In this document: piece after piece, positions 33,046 through 42,176 of the stretch
How the letters are laid out: every line of letters begins with the position of its first letter
Position numbering within the stretch: the stretch's first letter is position 1
From: CAVAWX01 sp963592385
GTDB lineage: Bacteria; Actinomycetota; Coriobacteriia; Coriobacteriales; QAMH01
DNA: 64,000 bases
Direction: 5' to 3'
Assembly: GCA_963592385.1 (NCBI GenBank)
Contig: CAVAWX010000001.1
Span: forward strand, 1-64,000
Translations under genes and position numbers: made by a program
Notes under the pieces: model-generated
What the model was told of the DNA's origin: nothing
Seen by the model: only the letters and a program-made list of their open reading frames with translations
Databases searched by the model: none

Positions 33046-35118
33046 TCACCGCTTTGGACGATGCGGTGAAAGACGCGGGGAACGGCGGTCGGAGAGGCGC
33101 CAGGCGCACACCGAGGCGACGAACGCGAGCGACACCGCAGCGGCAAGCGTCAGGCCGTCTGCCGTGGAGTCGGCGCCCGCCAAGGGCAAGACCAGAGCAC
33201 GGTAGTTGAGCAGCGAATAGGCCCCCGTATCTGCGTCGCGCTTGAAAGCGGGCGGCGGCGAATCACCCCGCGCGGAGATCGAGATAGAACGCGCGGCGGT
33301 GTCGCAGCCAACGAGCCACTGCCCGCAGGGCAGCTGATAGCCTTCAGGCGCGGCCGTCTCGACGAGCATGTACTCCCCCGCCGCAAGCTCGCCCAGGTCC
33401 ACGCGCCCGTCTTCGCCGCTCGTCGCGGCGGCACGGGGCGTCTCCATATCCCAGCAGCACCCCTCCTCTCCCGTCGCCATCTCCGAGTGGTCGCCCGAGC
33501 GGGTATGGGAGCTGTCCTTGCAGGCGTACAACTCGAAGCTCGCGCCCGCCAGCGGCGCATCAGATGTCGCGTCCACCTTCGTGAACGAGAAAGACACAGG
33601 ACCCGGCTCGTAGACCACGTCCACCGTGTGGTCTGCCCTGATGTCGGTAAACGAGTAGGCCGAGGGAAAGTCCGCGATGGGCACTTCGACGCCGTCCACG
33701 CTCACGGACTTCAGGATATAGCCCTCCTTCGGGGCATAGTTCACCGTCTTGTCCGTACCCCAGTTCAAACCCGTGGCCGTCGGATCGATGCTGCCGTTCA
33801 CCACGCTCGTCGCCACCTTGTAGCGCAGCGGATCGTCCGTCACGTTCACCGTGAGGTCGTCATAGATGTTCGCGCCCTTCTTCACATACGAGTAGCTGTT
33901 CTTTCCGTCGAAGGGATACACGCTCGTGTTGAGCGCATATCCGGGCGGTGCCTTGACTTCTTTGAGGTAATACGTTGTGTCGTAGACCAGCGCCCGGGCG
34001 TCTTCAGGTACGTAGGCAACACCATCTTCGTCGCAGGTGGCGTTGTAGAGCAACTTCGTGCACGCCTTGTCCGAGTAGACCCCGTAGGCCGCTCCCGCGC
34101 GGCTGCAGGCAAAGCTCGAATCAGACGAGCTTTTCTTCACGACAAGACGATACTGAACATAATTGCCCGGCCCCAGAATCGACGTGCCGCAGTTGTAGCA
34201 CCCCTGCCAGACAAACGAGAATCCCGATGCATTTGCGCGAACTGCAACCGCGTTGGTAGGAGAATCCACCGAGTCGCCGTCGCCGGCACAACGGGCCTCG
34301 TACTTCGAGTAGTTGTTCGATATGGTCAGATAATTCGACTTCTGCACATTGATGGACTGCACGCCGGAAATGAACTGCACGCCTTCGTTGTAAGAGGTGC
34401 CATCGCCTATATTCGCGTAGTTAGAGTAGGACTTGGTGTATGCGGTACCCGCCGAGTTCCAACCACGCGTCGCCACGTCCAGATCGTCAAACCTGTAATA
34501 GGCGCATCGGTTCGAAGGGGCATAGGCCGTGCCATCCTGATTGTAGAAACGCACCTGGACCGTCATGCGAACATGCGCGGATGCTTGGATGGTCGACTCA
34601 GATGATGTCAAGCCTGCTTGGCAGCCTATGCCCGTCACCTTCCCCGCAGTGCCGGAATGGGAAAACCATGCGATCTCCAAACGTCCGTTTTTTCCCCACG
34701 CGCTCGAAGCGGAAATGTACACCGCGGGCGTGAAGGTCAGCTCCATGTCGAGCAACTGCCCGTCTATCGTCTTCGTCGACTTCTTGCAACGCACGGCGAC
34801 CGGACTTGTCGTCTGTTTACCCGTCGAAGTCACCTTTTGCTTTCTGCACAAACTGTTCCCGACAAACTCCCACGCGTCCGCGCCCGACGTGATGGAGACG
34901 TTGTCGAAGGTGAGGTTGTTGTAGGCGTAGGTAAAAGAGGTGATGCCATCGGTAGGGCGGTACCCCGTTCTGGACAGGTCGTCCCACTTCGTGGGAGCGC
35001 TGTAGGCAAGCGCCGCAGGCGGCGCAGCCACCGCGACGGCAAGCGCCAGCAGCGCCGCGCAGGCTGCGAGAGCCGTTCGGCACATCCGGCTCCTTGTGAA
35101 AGTTCTCCCCGCCGCCAT
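33046..35118 (-). CDS. Wall-anchored SpaA/Cna-B-type surface protein
   Basis: The 690-residue protein has a signal peptide (cleavage near residue 38, AALA-YS), a Cys-containing adhesin-like region (~40-315) with no recognised family, a SpaA-like fold (~340-430, YLKEVKAPPGYALN), a repeat-type domain (~432-505) and a second SpaA-like domain (~507-605, LAGASFELYAC to VETAAPEGYQLP). It ends with LPLAG (644-648), a hydrophobic stretch and Arg/Lys, a sortase signal deviating from LPxTG. SD AAGGAG is at good distance. Base use over ~33,600-34,900 is visibly AT-richer than in neighbours. Confidence 0.85.
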   Translation of the reverse strand: MAAGRTFTRSRMCRTALAACAALLALAVAVAAPPAALAYSAPTKWDDLSRTGYRPTDGITSFTYAYNNLTFDNVSITSGADAWEFVGNSLCRKQKVTSTGKQTTSPVAVRCKKSTKTIDGQLLDMELTFTPAVYISASSAWGKNGRLEIAWFSHSGTAGKVTGIGCQAGLTSSESTIQASAHVRMTVQVRFYNQDGTAYAPSNRCAYYRFDDLDVATRGWNSAGTAYTKSYSNYANIGDGTSYNEGVQFISGVQSINVQKSNYLTISNNYSKYEARCAGDGDSVDSPTNAVAVRANASGFSFVWQGCYNCGTSILGPGNYVQYRLVVKKSSSDSSFACSRAGAAYGVYSDKACTKLLYNATCDEDGVAYVPEDARALVYDTTYYLKEVKAPPGYALNTSVYPFDGKNSYSYVKKGANIYDDLTVNVTDDPLRYKVATSVVNGSIDPTATGLNWGTDKTVNYAPKEGYILKSVSVDGVEVPIADFPSAYSFTDIRADHTVDVVYEPGPVSFSFTKVDATSDAPLAGASFELYACKDSSHTRSGDHSEMATGEEGCCWDMETPRAAATSGEDGRVDLGELAAGEYMLVETAAPEGYQLPCGQWLVGCDTAARSISISARGDSPPPAFKRDADTGAYSLLNYRALVLPLAGADSTADGLTLAAAVSLAFVASVCAWRLSDRRSPRLSPHRPKR

Positions 35119-35306
35119 CTCCTGCTCCTTAATCCCCGCATCTGTCGTGTGTGCATCTCCTTTGCGCGGAGTACGCCACCTTCCCCGTGCCCGCCGTGCG
35201 CACGTCCCCTTCGCGCGACGCGCGACACATCCCCCCATGCCTGCCGTGCACGCGCTCCCGCGCTTCCACGCGTCGCGCCCGCCTCTACGTCCGCCGCGTC
35301 CTCGCC

Positions 35307-36321
35307 TCATGTGCGCACATGCGGGCAGACCTGGTAGCGCCCGTCGCGGCCGCGCGCTATCTGCCCGGCAAGCTCGAGCGCGGATATCTCGCGCACCGCG
35401 CGCTGATGAGGCCACGCCATCGCGGCGGCGACCTCGGCCGTCGAAAGCGGCTGGGCGGCAAACGCGGCAAGCAGCTTGCGCGCGCTAGGCGTGGTGCCCG
35501 CCCCCGGCACAGCCCCGCCGGCAACGCGCCTGCGCCCGCCCCGGCCTCTCCCCCCGCCGCACTCCCTTTCCACATCGTCTGCCGCAGACTCGAGCGCCCC
35601 GAACGACTCCGGGCCGGGGGCGAGAAGCGACAACGGGGCATCCGCGAAGGCAAGGTCGAGGGCCGAGGCGAAGGTCTCGCGGTCTACGACGGGCGAGGCG
35701 CCGTCGTAGATGAGGCGGTTGGACCCACGCGAGTTCGGCGAGGACACGGCCCCCGGCACCGCGCAGACCTCGCGTCCCGCCTTCAACGCGAAATCCGCTG
35801 TCGTGAAGGTGCCCGAGGGCAGGCCGGCCTCGACTATGAGCAAAAGGCGTGCAAGTCCCGCGATGATGCGGTTGCGCCGCACGAAGTAGGCGGGCAGGGG
35901 CATTTCGTCGTCGTCATGCTCCGAGATGACGGCGCCGCCCGCGTCCAGAATCTCCTGGAACAGCGAAAACCCTCGTTTCGGATAGACCGCGTCGACCCCT
36001 CCCCCGAAGACGACGACGGTGGGCGCCCCGGCGGCAAGCGCCGCCTTGTGCGCCGCCTGGTCGCAGCCCATCGCGCCCCCGGAGACGATGGTCGCGTTGC
36101 GCTGCGCGGCCTGCCCCGCGAACAGCTCCGTGCACGCAAGCCCATACGGCGTCGCCTTGCGCGCCCCGACGACCGCCACGCACGCGCTGCGCAGCAGCTC
36201 CGGGTTGCCGATGCCGCGTATGCACGCCGGCGGCTGCGGCATGTCCTCCAGCATCTCGGGATAGAGCGCAGACCNNNNNNNNNNGCTGCCCTGCCGTATC
36301 CCGCGCCGCCTGCTCCGCCAT
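35307..36321 (-). CDS. dprA: DNA processing protein DprA, interrupted by an assembly gap
   Basis: DprA loads RecA on incoming single-stranded DNA. After the gap the sequence has YPEMLEDMPQPP, VVGARKATPYG, SGGAMGCDQAAHKAAL, FGGGVDAVYPK, FVRRNRIIAGL and AGLPSGTFTTADFALKAGREVCAVPG, then a C-terminal winged helix. The likely start is the ATG at 36321 after GGGGGAGG, which gives 12 residues before 10 Ns in a frame that does not match the other side. Family members have ~60-80 residues before the YP motif, so real sequence is missing. Confidence 0.85.
36275..36284. other. Assembly gap of 10 Ns inside dprA
   Basis: The frame from the probable start codon and the frame of the conserved DprA body differ across the ten Ns. 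Together with the missing N-terminal domain, this indicates that the gap length is nominal and a few hundred bases may be absent. Confidence 0.9.
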
Positions 36322-36346
36322 CTGCCGCACCTCCCCCGCGTCCCCG

Positions 36347-37855
36347 TCAGTCCAAGGTGTTTTCCACGCGGTAGGCGAATGCCTCGTAGAGGTGCTCTTC
36401 GCCCACGTCCGCGCTCTCGTCCAGATCGGCGATCGTGCGCGCGACCCGCAGCACGCGGATGATCCCCCTGCCCGAGAGATGGTGCGAGGTCGAGACCTGC
36501 TCGACCAGGCGCGTCTCGTGCGTGCCCAGACGGCAGCGCTCGACCACCTGCGCAGGTGCCGCCGGGAAAAACGGGTCGTCGCCGTCGGAGAGCCGCGCCG
36601 CCGCACGTTCGCGGGCCGCCATCACCTGCGAGGCGATCTGCGCAGACGAGGTGCCGCTTCCCGTGCCGAGCACGCTCTTTGCCTGCGCGCGCCCCACCTC
36701 GCAAATGAGGTCGATGCGGTCGCGCAGAGGGCCGCCGAGCTTGCTCTTGTAGCGCAGTATCTGCACCTCGCTGCATTTGCACGGATGCTCGCGGTCGCCC
36801 AGATAGCCGCAGGGGCAGGGATTCGACGCGGCAAGCAGCTGGAAGCGTGCGGGAAAGGTCATGCGCCCGTCGGCGCGTGTCAAGGACACCTCGCCGTCTT
36901 CGAGCGGCTGGCGCAGGGACTGCAAGACGCAGCCGCCGAACTCCCCCAGCTCGTCGAGGAACAAAACGCCGTGGTGCGCAAGCGACACCTCCCCCGGCAT
37001 GATGGGCTGGCCCCCGCCCACGAGAGATGCCATGGTCGCCGAGTGGTGCGGCGCGCGGAAAGGGCGTATGCCCCGCGCTATCTGCGAGACGTCGAGCCCG
37101 GCGACGGAGTGGATGACGGCAGCCTCCACGCGCTCCCTTTGCGAGAGAGCGGGCAGTATGGTGGGGAAGCGCCGCGCGAGCATGCTCTTGCCCGAGCCGG
37201 GAGGGCCGACGAGCAACGCGCCGTGCTCTCCTGCCGCCGCGATGGTGAGCGCGCGCACCGCGCCCTCCTGGCCCACCACTTCCGAGAAGTCGACCCTTTT
37301 TCCGGCAGGGCCTGCGGATATGCTGCGCACCTCGTCAAACGAGCCGCTTTTCAGCTGCGAGAGGCTGTCCAGGCACATGTGCCGCAGGCCGGCCAGGGGC
37401 GGCAGCTCCATGTGGGGCTGCGCGCTCATGAGCGCCATGGACCGCCGCGAGGCGCACAGCGCGTACGCGAACAGGCCGTCCACGGGGCGCACGCGCCCCT
37501 CGAGGGACAGCTCGCCCACCACGATGGCGCCGTCGAACAAATCGGCCGGCACCTGCTCGGTCGCGACGAGGTAGGCCGCCGCGATGGGCAAGTCGAAGCC
37601 CGAACCGCTCTTGCGCAAAGACGCAGGCGCGAGGTTCACGACGATATGGCGGTTCATGGGCATCCTGAAGCCCGCCGCGTTCACCGCGCTGTGCACGCGC
37701 TGCCGCGCCTCCTGCACGCCCTTGTCCCCCATGCCGACTATGTGCATGCCCGGCAGCCCGCCCGACACCTCTATCTCGACGGTGACGGGCACGGCCTCGA
37801 CGCCGTGCAGGGTGCACGCGTGCACCTGCGCCCGCAAAGCCTTCGCGTTAGACAT
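36347..37855 (-). CDS. YifB/ComM-family AAA+ ATPase
   Basis: The 502-residue protein has an N-terminal Lon-like domain (EIEVSGGLPGMHIVGMGDKGVQEARQRV), Walker A LLVGPPGSGKSML near residue 215, Walker B GVLFLDELGEF, a Cys cluster in SNPCPCGYLGDREHPCKCSE and the C-terminal SGRGIIRVLRVARTIADL. ComM acts as a branch-migration helicase in natural transformation in some bacteria. It lies between yraN and dprA, a frequent arrangement. The start overlaps yraN by eight bases. Confidence 0.93.
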   Translation of the reverse strand: MSNAKALRAQVHACTLHGVEAVPVTVEIEVSGGLPGMHIVGMGDKGVQEARQRVHSAVNAAGFRMPMNRHIVVNLAPASLRKSGSGFDLPIAAAYLVATEQVPADLFDGAIVVGELSLEGRVRPVDGLFAYALCASRRSMALMSAQPHMELPPLAGLRHMCLDSLSQLKSGSFDEVRSISAGPAGKRVDFSEVVGQEGAVRALTIAAAGEHGALLVGPPGSGKSMLARRFPTILPALSQRERVEAAVIHSVAGLDVSQIARGIRPFRAPHHSATMASLVGGGQPIMPGEVSLAHHGVLFLDELGEFGGCVLQSLRQPLEDGEVSLTRADGRMTFPARFQLLAASNPCPCGYLGDREHPCKCSEVQILRYKSKLGGPLRDRIDLICEVGRAQAKSVLGTGSGTSSAQIASQVMAARERAAARLSDGDDPFFPAAPAQVVERCRLGTHETRLVEQVSTSHHLSGRGIIRVLRVARTIADLDESADVGEEHLYEAFAYRVENTLD

Positions 37856-38396
37856 CGAAGCAGCTCCTGTGGTGGCGCAGCATGGCGCGTTTGCCCCCGG
37901 CGACGCATATGGCGATGGCGTCGAAGCGCAAGGCGGTGTTGTCGTCTATGTCCTCTTGCACTATGTAGCACATCGCGATTTTCTCGTAGCGCGACCGCTT
38001 CTTCGGCGTGACCGCCTCCTCCGGCAAGCCGGCGTCCATGCTGCGCCTCGTCTTCACCTCGATGAAGCACACCGTGCCGTCCGGGTCTTGCGCGATGATG
38101 TCGGCCTCGCCGAAGCGGCAGCGCCAGTTGCGCTGCAATATGCGGTAACCCCGCGCGCTCAGATAGCGGACGGCAGCCTCCTCCCCCTTGCGCCCCAGCT
38201 CGCGCCTGCTCTCCTCGCGCTGCTCCAACTGCTCCTCGCACGCCGCGCCGCCGCCTTCTGCCTGCGCCCGCGCGTCCTCTCCTTCCCACGCGTCCCCGTC
38301 GCGGCCTTCCCGTTTCCCGTCCTCGTCTTCGCGCAGCTCCCTTCGCGTGATCTCCCAGCTTGCCCGTCCCGTCTCCAGCATCGTCTCCGCGCCCAT
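37848..38396 (-). CDS. YraN/UPF0102 endonuclease-fold protein
   Basis: The 182-residue protein has the UPF0102 core from about residue 66: GRKGEEAAVRYLSARGYRILQRNWRCRFGEADIIAQDPDGTVCFIEVKTRR, with the Asp and Glu-x-Lys of the restriction-endonuclease-like fold. The first ~65 residues are a charged extension absent from typical ~120-residue members. AAAGGAGG precedes the ATG at 38396. Function is unproven; it commonly accompanies comM and dprA. Confidence 0.88.
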   Translation of the reverse strand: MGAETMLETGRASWEITRRELREDEDGKREGRDGDAWEGEDARAQAEGGGAACEEQLEQREESRRELGRKGEEAAVRYLSARGYRILQRNWRCRFGEADIIAQDPDGTVCFIEVKTRRSMDAGLPEEAVTPKKRSRYEKIAMCYIVQEDIDDNTALRFDAIAICVAGGKRAMLRHHRSCFDV

Positions 38397-38663
38397 GGGC
38401 GCCTCCTTTCTCGCAGCATTCCCGATTTGCACGAGAACCATCTTTGCAGGCGGACCTGAACAAAACGCCGAATGAAATCGGACCCGAATCCGAACAGCCT
38501 CCAAACGAAACCGAAACGTTTGTGGGATACTTTCCGAAAACCGCACGTGAAAGGTTGCGGCGAAAACGCGTGTGCACATGCGCGCGTGCCCGCAAGCCGC
38601 ATCCGCGCGCCCGCACACCCGCCCACACCCGCGCGCACGCCCGCGCCACGAGAGAGGAAGCCC

Positions 38664-40064
38664 ATGGAAAAGGAACGCGCCGAGTACATCCAATGCATAC
38701 GCGACGAGCACGGCGACGCGCAGGGCCGCGCGCAGGCCCTCGCCACGATCGAAGCCTCGGACGTGCTCGCCCACGGAAAGCCCGTCCCCTTCTCCTTCGT
38801 GCCCACGCTCCACAACAGCGACGACATGGCCTTCTACGAAGACGTCGCCGCCACGACCACGACCATCCTCGGCAAGGTCATCACGCACTACCTCGAGCAC
38901 CCGGACTACCGTGCACTCTTCGCCTTCCCCCCCGAGATCGAGCGCCTGATCCTGCTGCCCTGCGGCTACGAGCAGCTGCTGCCCCTCGCGCGCATCGACC
39001 TCTTCGTCGACGAGCACGACAAGAGCTTCAAGTTCTGCGAGTTCAACGCCGACGGCGCCGCGGGCATGTCGCGCGACGTGGCGATCGGCGCCGAGCTGGC
39101 CAAGACGGCAAGCTTCAAGCGCTTCGCCGCCACGAAACGCTCGGTGCGCCCCTTCGAGCTGATCGACTCGTGGGTGGCGGCCTTCCTTTCCATCTGGGCG
39201 ACAGACCCCCTCTCGGCGGGGCGCCCCGTCCCCACCGTCGCCGTCACCGACTTCACCGAGAGCGCCGTGATGAGCGACTTCACCATGTTCATCGAGGCCT
39301 TCAAGCGGGCGGGCGTGGACGCGCGTTTCGTGGACACGCGCGAGTTCTCCTTCGACGGGCAGACCCTGCGCGACGCATCCGACGGCACCCGCATCGACGC
39401 GGTGTACCGCCGCGCCGTCACCAGCGAGATCTGCACGAAAATCGACGCGTGCGGCGCCCTGATCGACGCCGTGGCCGCATCCCGCGTGTGCCTGATCGGG
39501 CATTTCCGCACCAACGTCATCCACACCAAGATGGTGAACGTGGCGCTCTTCGACGAAAGCCGCGAGGAGTTTTTGACCGCAGACGAGATCGCCTTCGTGG
39601 ACGCGCACGTGTGCCGCACCTACCGTCTGGAGGCGGGCAAGGCGGACCTCGCGCAGGTGAAGGCCACGCGCGAGAAGTGGATTGTGAAGCCCGCCGACGA
39701 CTACGGCGGAAACGGCGTCTTCGCGGGCGTGGACTTCTCGGACGCGGAGTGGGCTGCCATCGTGGACGAGCACCTCGACTGCGGATTCATCGTGCAGGAG
39801 TTCTACCCGCCGCACCACGTCGACATCGTGCGCCCGGAACACCCCGAGCACGGCGCGGACAGTGACGCGGCCCCCGGCGACGCTTCCGCAGCGGCCTCCG
39901 GCGACGCCCCCGTCGTCGTCGAGAGCTGGGAGTCCATGCCGGGCTTCTACCTCTACGACGGCCGGCTCGCGGGCTTCTACCACCGCCTGGGCCGAGGCGG
40001 CGTGATCGCCATCGGCGAGGCGGGCGGCATCTGCGCGCCGGTGTTCGGCGTGAACCTGGATTAG
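38664..40064 (+). CDS. ATP-grasp protein resembling the glutathionylspermidine synthase fold
   Basis: The 466-residue soluble protein starts after GAGAGGAAG. It shows FKFCEFNADGAAGMSRD (~125-140), a probable ATP site in VKPADDYGGNGVFAG (~340), QEFYPPHHV and a C-terminal SMPGFYLYDGRLAGFYHRLGRGG. These suggest a circularly permuted ATP-grasp ligase, a fold that makes peptide or amide bonds. An Ala/Asp/Gly-rich insert lies near residue 405. The substrate is unknown. It is upstream of dinB by 26 bases and probably shares its transcript. Confidence 0.6.
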   Translation: MEKERAEYIQCIRDEHGDAQGRAQALATIEASDVLAHGKPVPFSFVPTLHNSDDMAFYEDVAATTTTILGKVITHYLEHPDYRALFAFPPEIERLILLPCGYEQLLPLARIDLFVDEHDKSFKFCEFNADGAAGMSRDVAIGAELAKTASFKRFAATKRSVRPFELIDSWVAAFLSIWATDPLSAGRPVPTVAVTDFTESAVMSDFTMFIEAFKRAGVDARFVDTREFSFDGQTLRDASDGTRIDAVYRRAVTSEICTKIDACGALIDAVAASRVCLIGHFRTNVIHTKMVNVALFDESREEFLTADEIAFVDAHVCRTYRLEAGKADLAQVKATREKWIVKPADDYGGNGVFAGVDFSDAEWAAIVDEHLDCGFIVQEFYPPHHVDIVRPEHPEHGADSDAAPGDASAAASGDAPVVVESWESMPGFYLYDGRLAGFYHRLGRGGVIAIGEAGGICAPVFGVNLD

Positions 40065-40090
40065 AGACGCGGCGACGGGCGCGGCGGGCC

Positions 40091-41440
40091 ATGGGGCAGA
40101 GCTTCGACATGCACGCGGACTGGTCCGGCCGCGCCATCCTGCTCGTGGACCTCGACGCGTTTTTCGCCTCGGTCGAGCAGCTCGACCACCCCGAATGGCG
40201 CGGCAAGCCCGTGATCGTGGGAGGGCCGGCCGAAAAGCGCGGCGTCGTCTCGACGGCGAGCTACGAGGCACGCGCGTTCGGAGTGCATTCCGCCATGCCG
40301 TCGGCGACCGCCGAGCGCCTGTGCCCGCAGGCCATCTGGACGCCCTCGCACTTCGAGCGCTACCACGAGGTCTCGGCGCAGGTCATGCAGATCCTGCGCG
40401 ACGAAAGCCCCCTGCTCGAGCAGATGTCCATCGACGAGGCCTTCCTCGACGTGAGCCCCGGGCGCTTCAGCGGCGACGACCCCGTGGAAATCGCCGCGCG
40501 CATCCAGTCCCGCGTCGCGAAGCTCGGCGTGACCTGCTCCATCGGCGTGGGCACGGGCAAGGCGGTCGCGAAAATAGCCTCCGACCTCGACAAACCGCGC
40601 GGCTTGAGCGTGGTCTACCCGGGCGGCGAGGCGGCGTTTCTCGCGCCCATGGACGTGCGCGCCATGCCGGGGATAGGCCCGCGCACAGCCGAGAAGCTCT
40701 ATATGCGCGGCATCAAGACCCTGGGCGATCTCGCGCAGGCCGACCCCGCGTTCCTCAAGCCCGTCTTCGGGGTGAACGCGCAGGCGTTTTGCGAACGGGC
40801 GGCCGGCGTCGACGCCAGGGAGATCGTGGTGGACACGGAGCTGAAGTCGGTGAGCCACGAGCGCACCTTCACCCACGACCTGGACACGCGCGCGCAGATC
40901 GAGGATGCCATCGACCTGCTGGGCTCGATGGTGGGCAGGCGGCTGCGGCGCAACGGGCTGGCCGGGCGCACCGTCGCCCTCAAGCTGCGCTACGACGACC
41001 TCTCGTCGCGCACGGCGCAGGCGACGCTCTCCCGCTGCACCGACGACGAGTCCGTCTTCATCCCGCCCGCAAAAGCGCTGGTAGAGCAGCTGTGGCGCCC
41101 GGGAGAGCGCGTGCGCCTCGTCGGGGTGGGCATCTCGGGCTTCGAGGCGGGCGATGTGCAGCTCGGCCTTTTCGATGCGCGAGGCGGCGCATATGGCGAA
41201 GAGGGTGAACGCGGCGGCGGCAGTGCTAGGGCGAGCGGTGCGGGCGGCGGGCCTGGCAGCGGCGCGGGCGACGGCGAGGGCAGGAAGACCGCCAGCCGCC
41301 AGGCGCTCGAGGCGGCAGACGCCGTGCGCGACAAGTTCGGCGAGGGCGCGGTGAAGTTCGGGCGCGAGATGAAGCTCTCCGTCGAGGACACCGGCACGCG
41401 CGGGCAAAACGAGGGCACCCTCAAACCGCGCAGCACGTAG
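40091..41440 (+). CDS. dinB: DNA polymerase IV (Y family)
   Basis: The 449-residue translesion polymerase has LLVDLDAFFASVEQ, VSTASYEARAFGVHSAM and the catalytic SIDEAFLDVS. A helix-hairpin-helix segment follows (AMPGIGPRTAEKLYMRGIKTLGDLA), then the little-finger domain. The C-terminal ~60 residues are Gly/Ala-rich and low complexity. The ribosome site before the ATG at 40091 is weak; Met7 is a possible alternative. No SOS box was recognised upstream. Confidence 0.94.
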   Translation: MGQSFDMHADWSGRAILLVDLDAFFASVEQLDHPEWRGKPVIVGGPAEKRGVVSTASYEARAFGVHSAMPSATAERLCPQAIWTPSHFERYHEVSAQVMQILRDESPLLEQMSIDEAFLDVSPGRFSGDDPVEIAARIQSRVAKLGVTCSIGVGTGKAVAKIASDLDKPRGLSVVYPGGEAAFLAPMDVRAMPGIGPRTAEKLYMRGIKTLGDLAQADPAFLKPVFGVNAQAFCERAAGVDAREIVVDTELKSVSHERTFTHDLDTRAQIEDAIDLLGSMVGRRLRRNGLAGRTVALKLRYDDLSSRTAQATLSRCTDDESVFIPPAKALVEQLWRPGERVRLVGVGISGFEAGDVQLGLFDARGGAYGEEGERGGGSARASGAGGGPGSGAGDGEGRKTASRQALEAADAVRDKFGEGAVKFGREMKLSVEDTGTRGQNEGTLKPRST

Positions 41441-41606
41441 AATAGAGCGCCTGTTTCACGAATACGCAAAGCACGCGGGCGCGAGACGTGCAAGAGCGTG
41501 AAACGTGCGAACGTGAGAGGCGCGGGGGCGTTGAAAGCCGCGCCGCGCACGGCAGGCAGCACGGACGACGCGGGGTTTCACGAAAGAGATGGTGAAGGAA
41601 ACGACA

Positions 41607-42071
41607 ATGCAGGCACGACGCGTGAAGCTCTACTGCGACGGCGGATGCCGCAACAACCAGCGCCGGGGCAACGTCGGCGGCTGGGGCGTGCACCTCGAAT
41701 GGGGACCGCACGTCAAGGAGCTGTCCGGCGGCGCGAGAAACACCACGAACAACAAGATGGAGCTGACCGCCGCCATCGAGGGGCTGCGCGCGGTGAAGGA
41801 CAAGTCGGTCGGCGTCGACGTCTACGCCGACAGCGCCTACGTGCTCGGCGGCATCACGTCGTGGATCTTCGGATGGAAGAAAAACGGCTGGCTGACCTCG
41901 ACGAAAAAGCCCGTCATGAACAAGGAGCTGTGGGAGACGCTCGACGCGGAGCAGGCCAAGTTCTCCGACATCGTCTTTCACAAGGTGAAGGGGCATGCGA
42001 ACAACGCGGGCAACAACCGCGCCGACGAGCTGGCAAACATCGCCATGGACAAGATGGAGAAGGGCGCCTAG
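41607..42071 (+). CDS. rnhA: Ribonuclease HI
   Basis: The 154-residue enzyme removes RNA from RNA-DNA hybrids. Catalytic acidic residues are visible: Asp11 (YCDGG), Glu52 (KMELTA), Asp75 (YADSAYV) and Asp140 (NRADELA), with His130 in the active-site loop KGHANN. The ATG at 41607 has AAGGA seven bases upstream, better than the ATG six codons earlier. The basic handle region (WKKNGWLTSTKKPV) is present. It ends before a terminator. Confidence 0.94.
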   Translation: MQARRVKLYCDGGCRNNQRRGNVGGWGVHLEWGPHVKELSGGARNTTNNKMELTAAIEGLRAVKDKSVGVDVYADSAYVLGGITSWIFGWKKNGWLTSTKKPVMNKELWETLDAEQAKFSDIVFHKVKGHANNAGNNRADELANIAMDKMEKGA

Positions 42072-42131
42072 CGCCTGCGGAGAAGGGCGCCCGGCGCACG
42101 CGGAGACGAGGCTCGGCAAAACTCCAACAAG

Positions 42132-42164
42132 GCCCCGGCGGCACGACGCGGCCGGGGCGCTTTT
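42132..42164 (+). terminator. Intrinsic terminator after rnhA
   Basis: An 8-bp GC stem (42132-42139 with 42151-42158) with an 11-base loop is followed by GC and TTTTCTC. It lies about 60 bases past the rnhA stop, in the convergent spacer to gltD. The minus-strand side has GTTGG then TTTT, so it may also act on gltD transcripts. Confidence 0.75.
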
Positions 42165-42176
42165 CTCAGGAAGCCC

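Noticed and set aside
38397..38663. N-terminal extension of the ATP-grasp gene from an ATG at 38472
   Set aside because: The added 64 residues are Pro/Ala/Arg/His-rich with no conservation features, while the ATG at 38664 has a good ribosome site.
40040..40091. LexA/SOS box upstream of dinB
   Set aside because: No GAACnnnnGTTC or CTGTnnnnnnnnACAG pattern is present in the short spacer.
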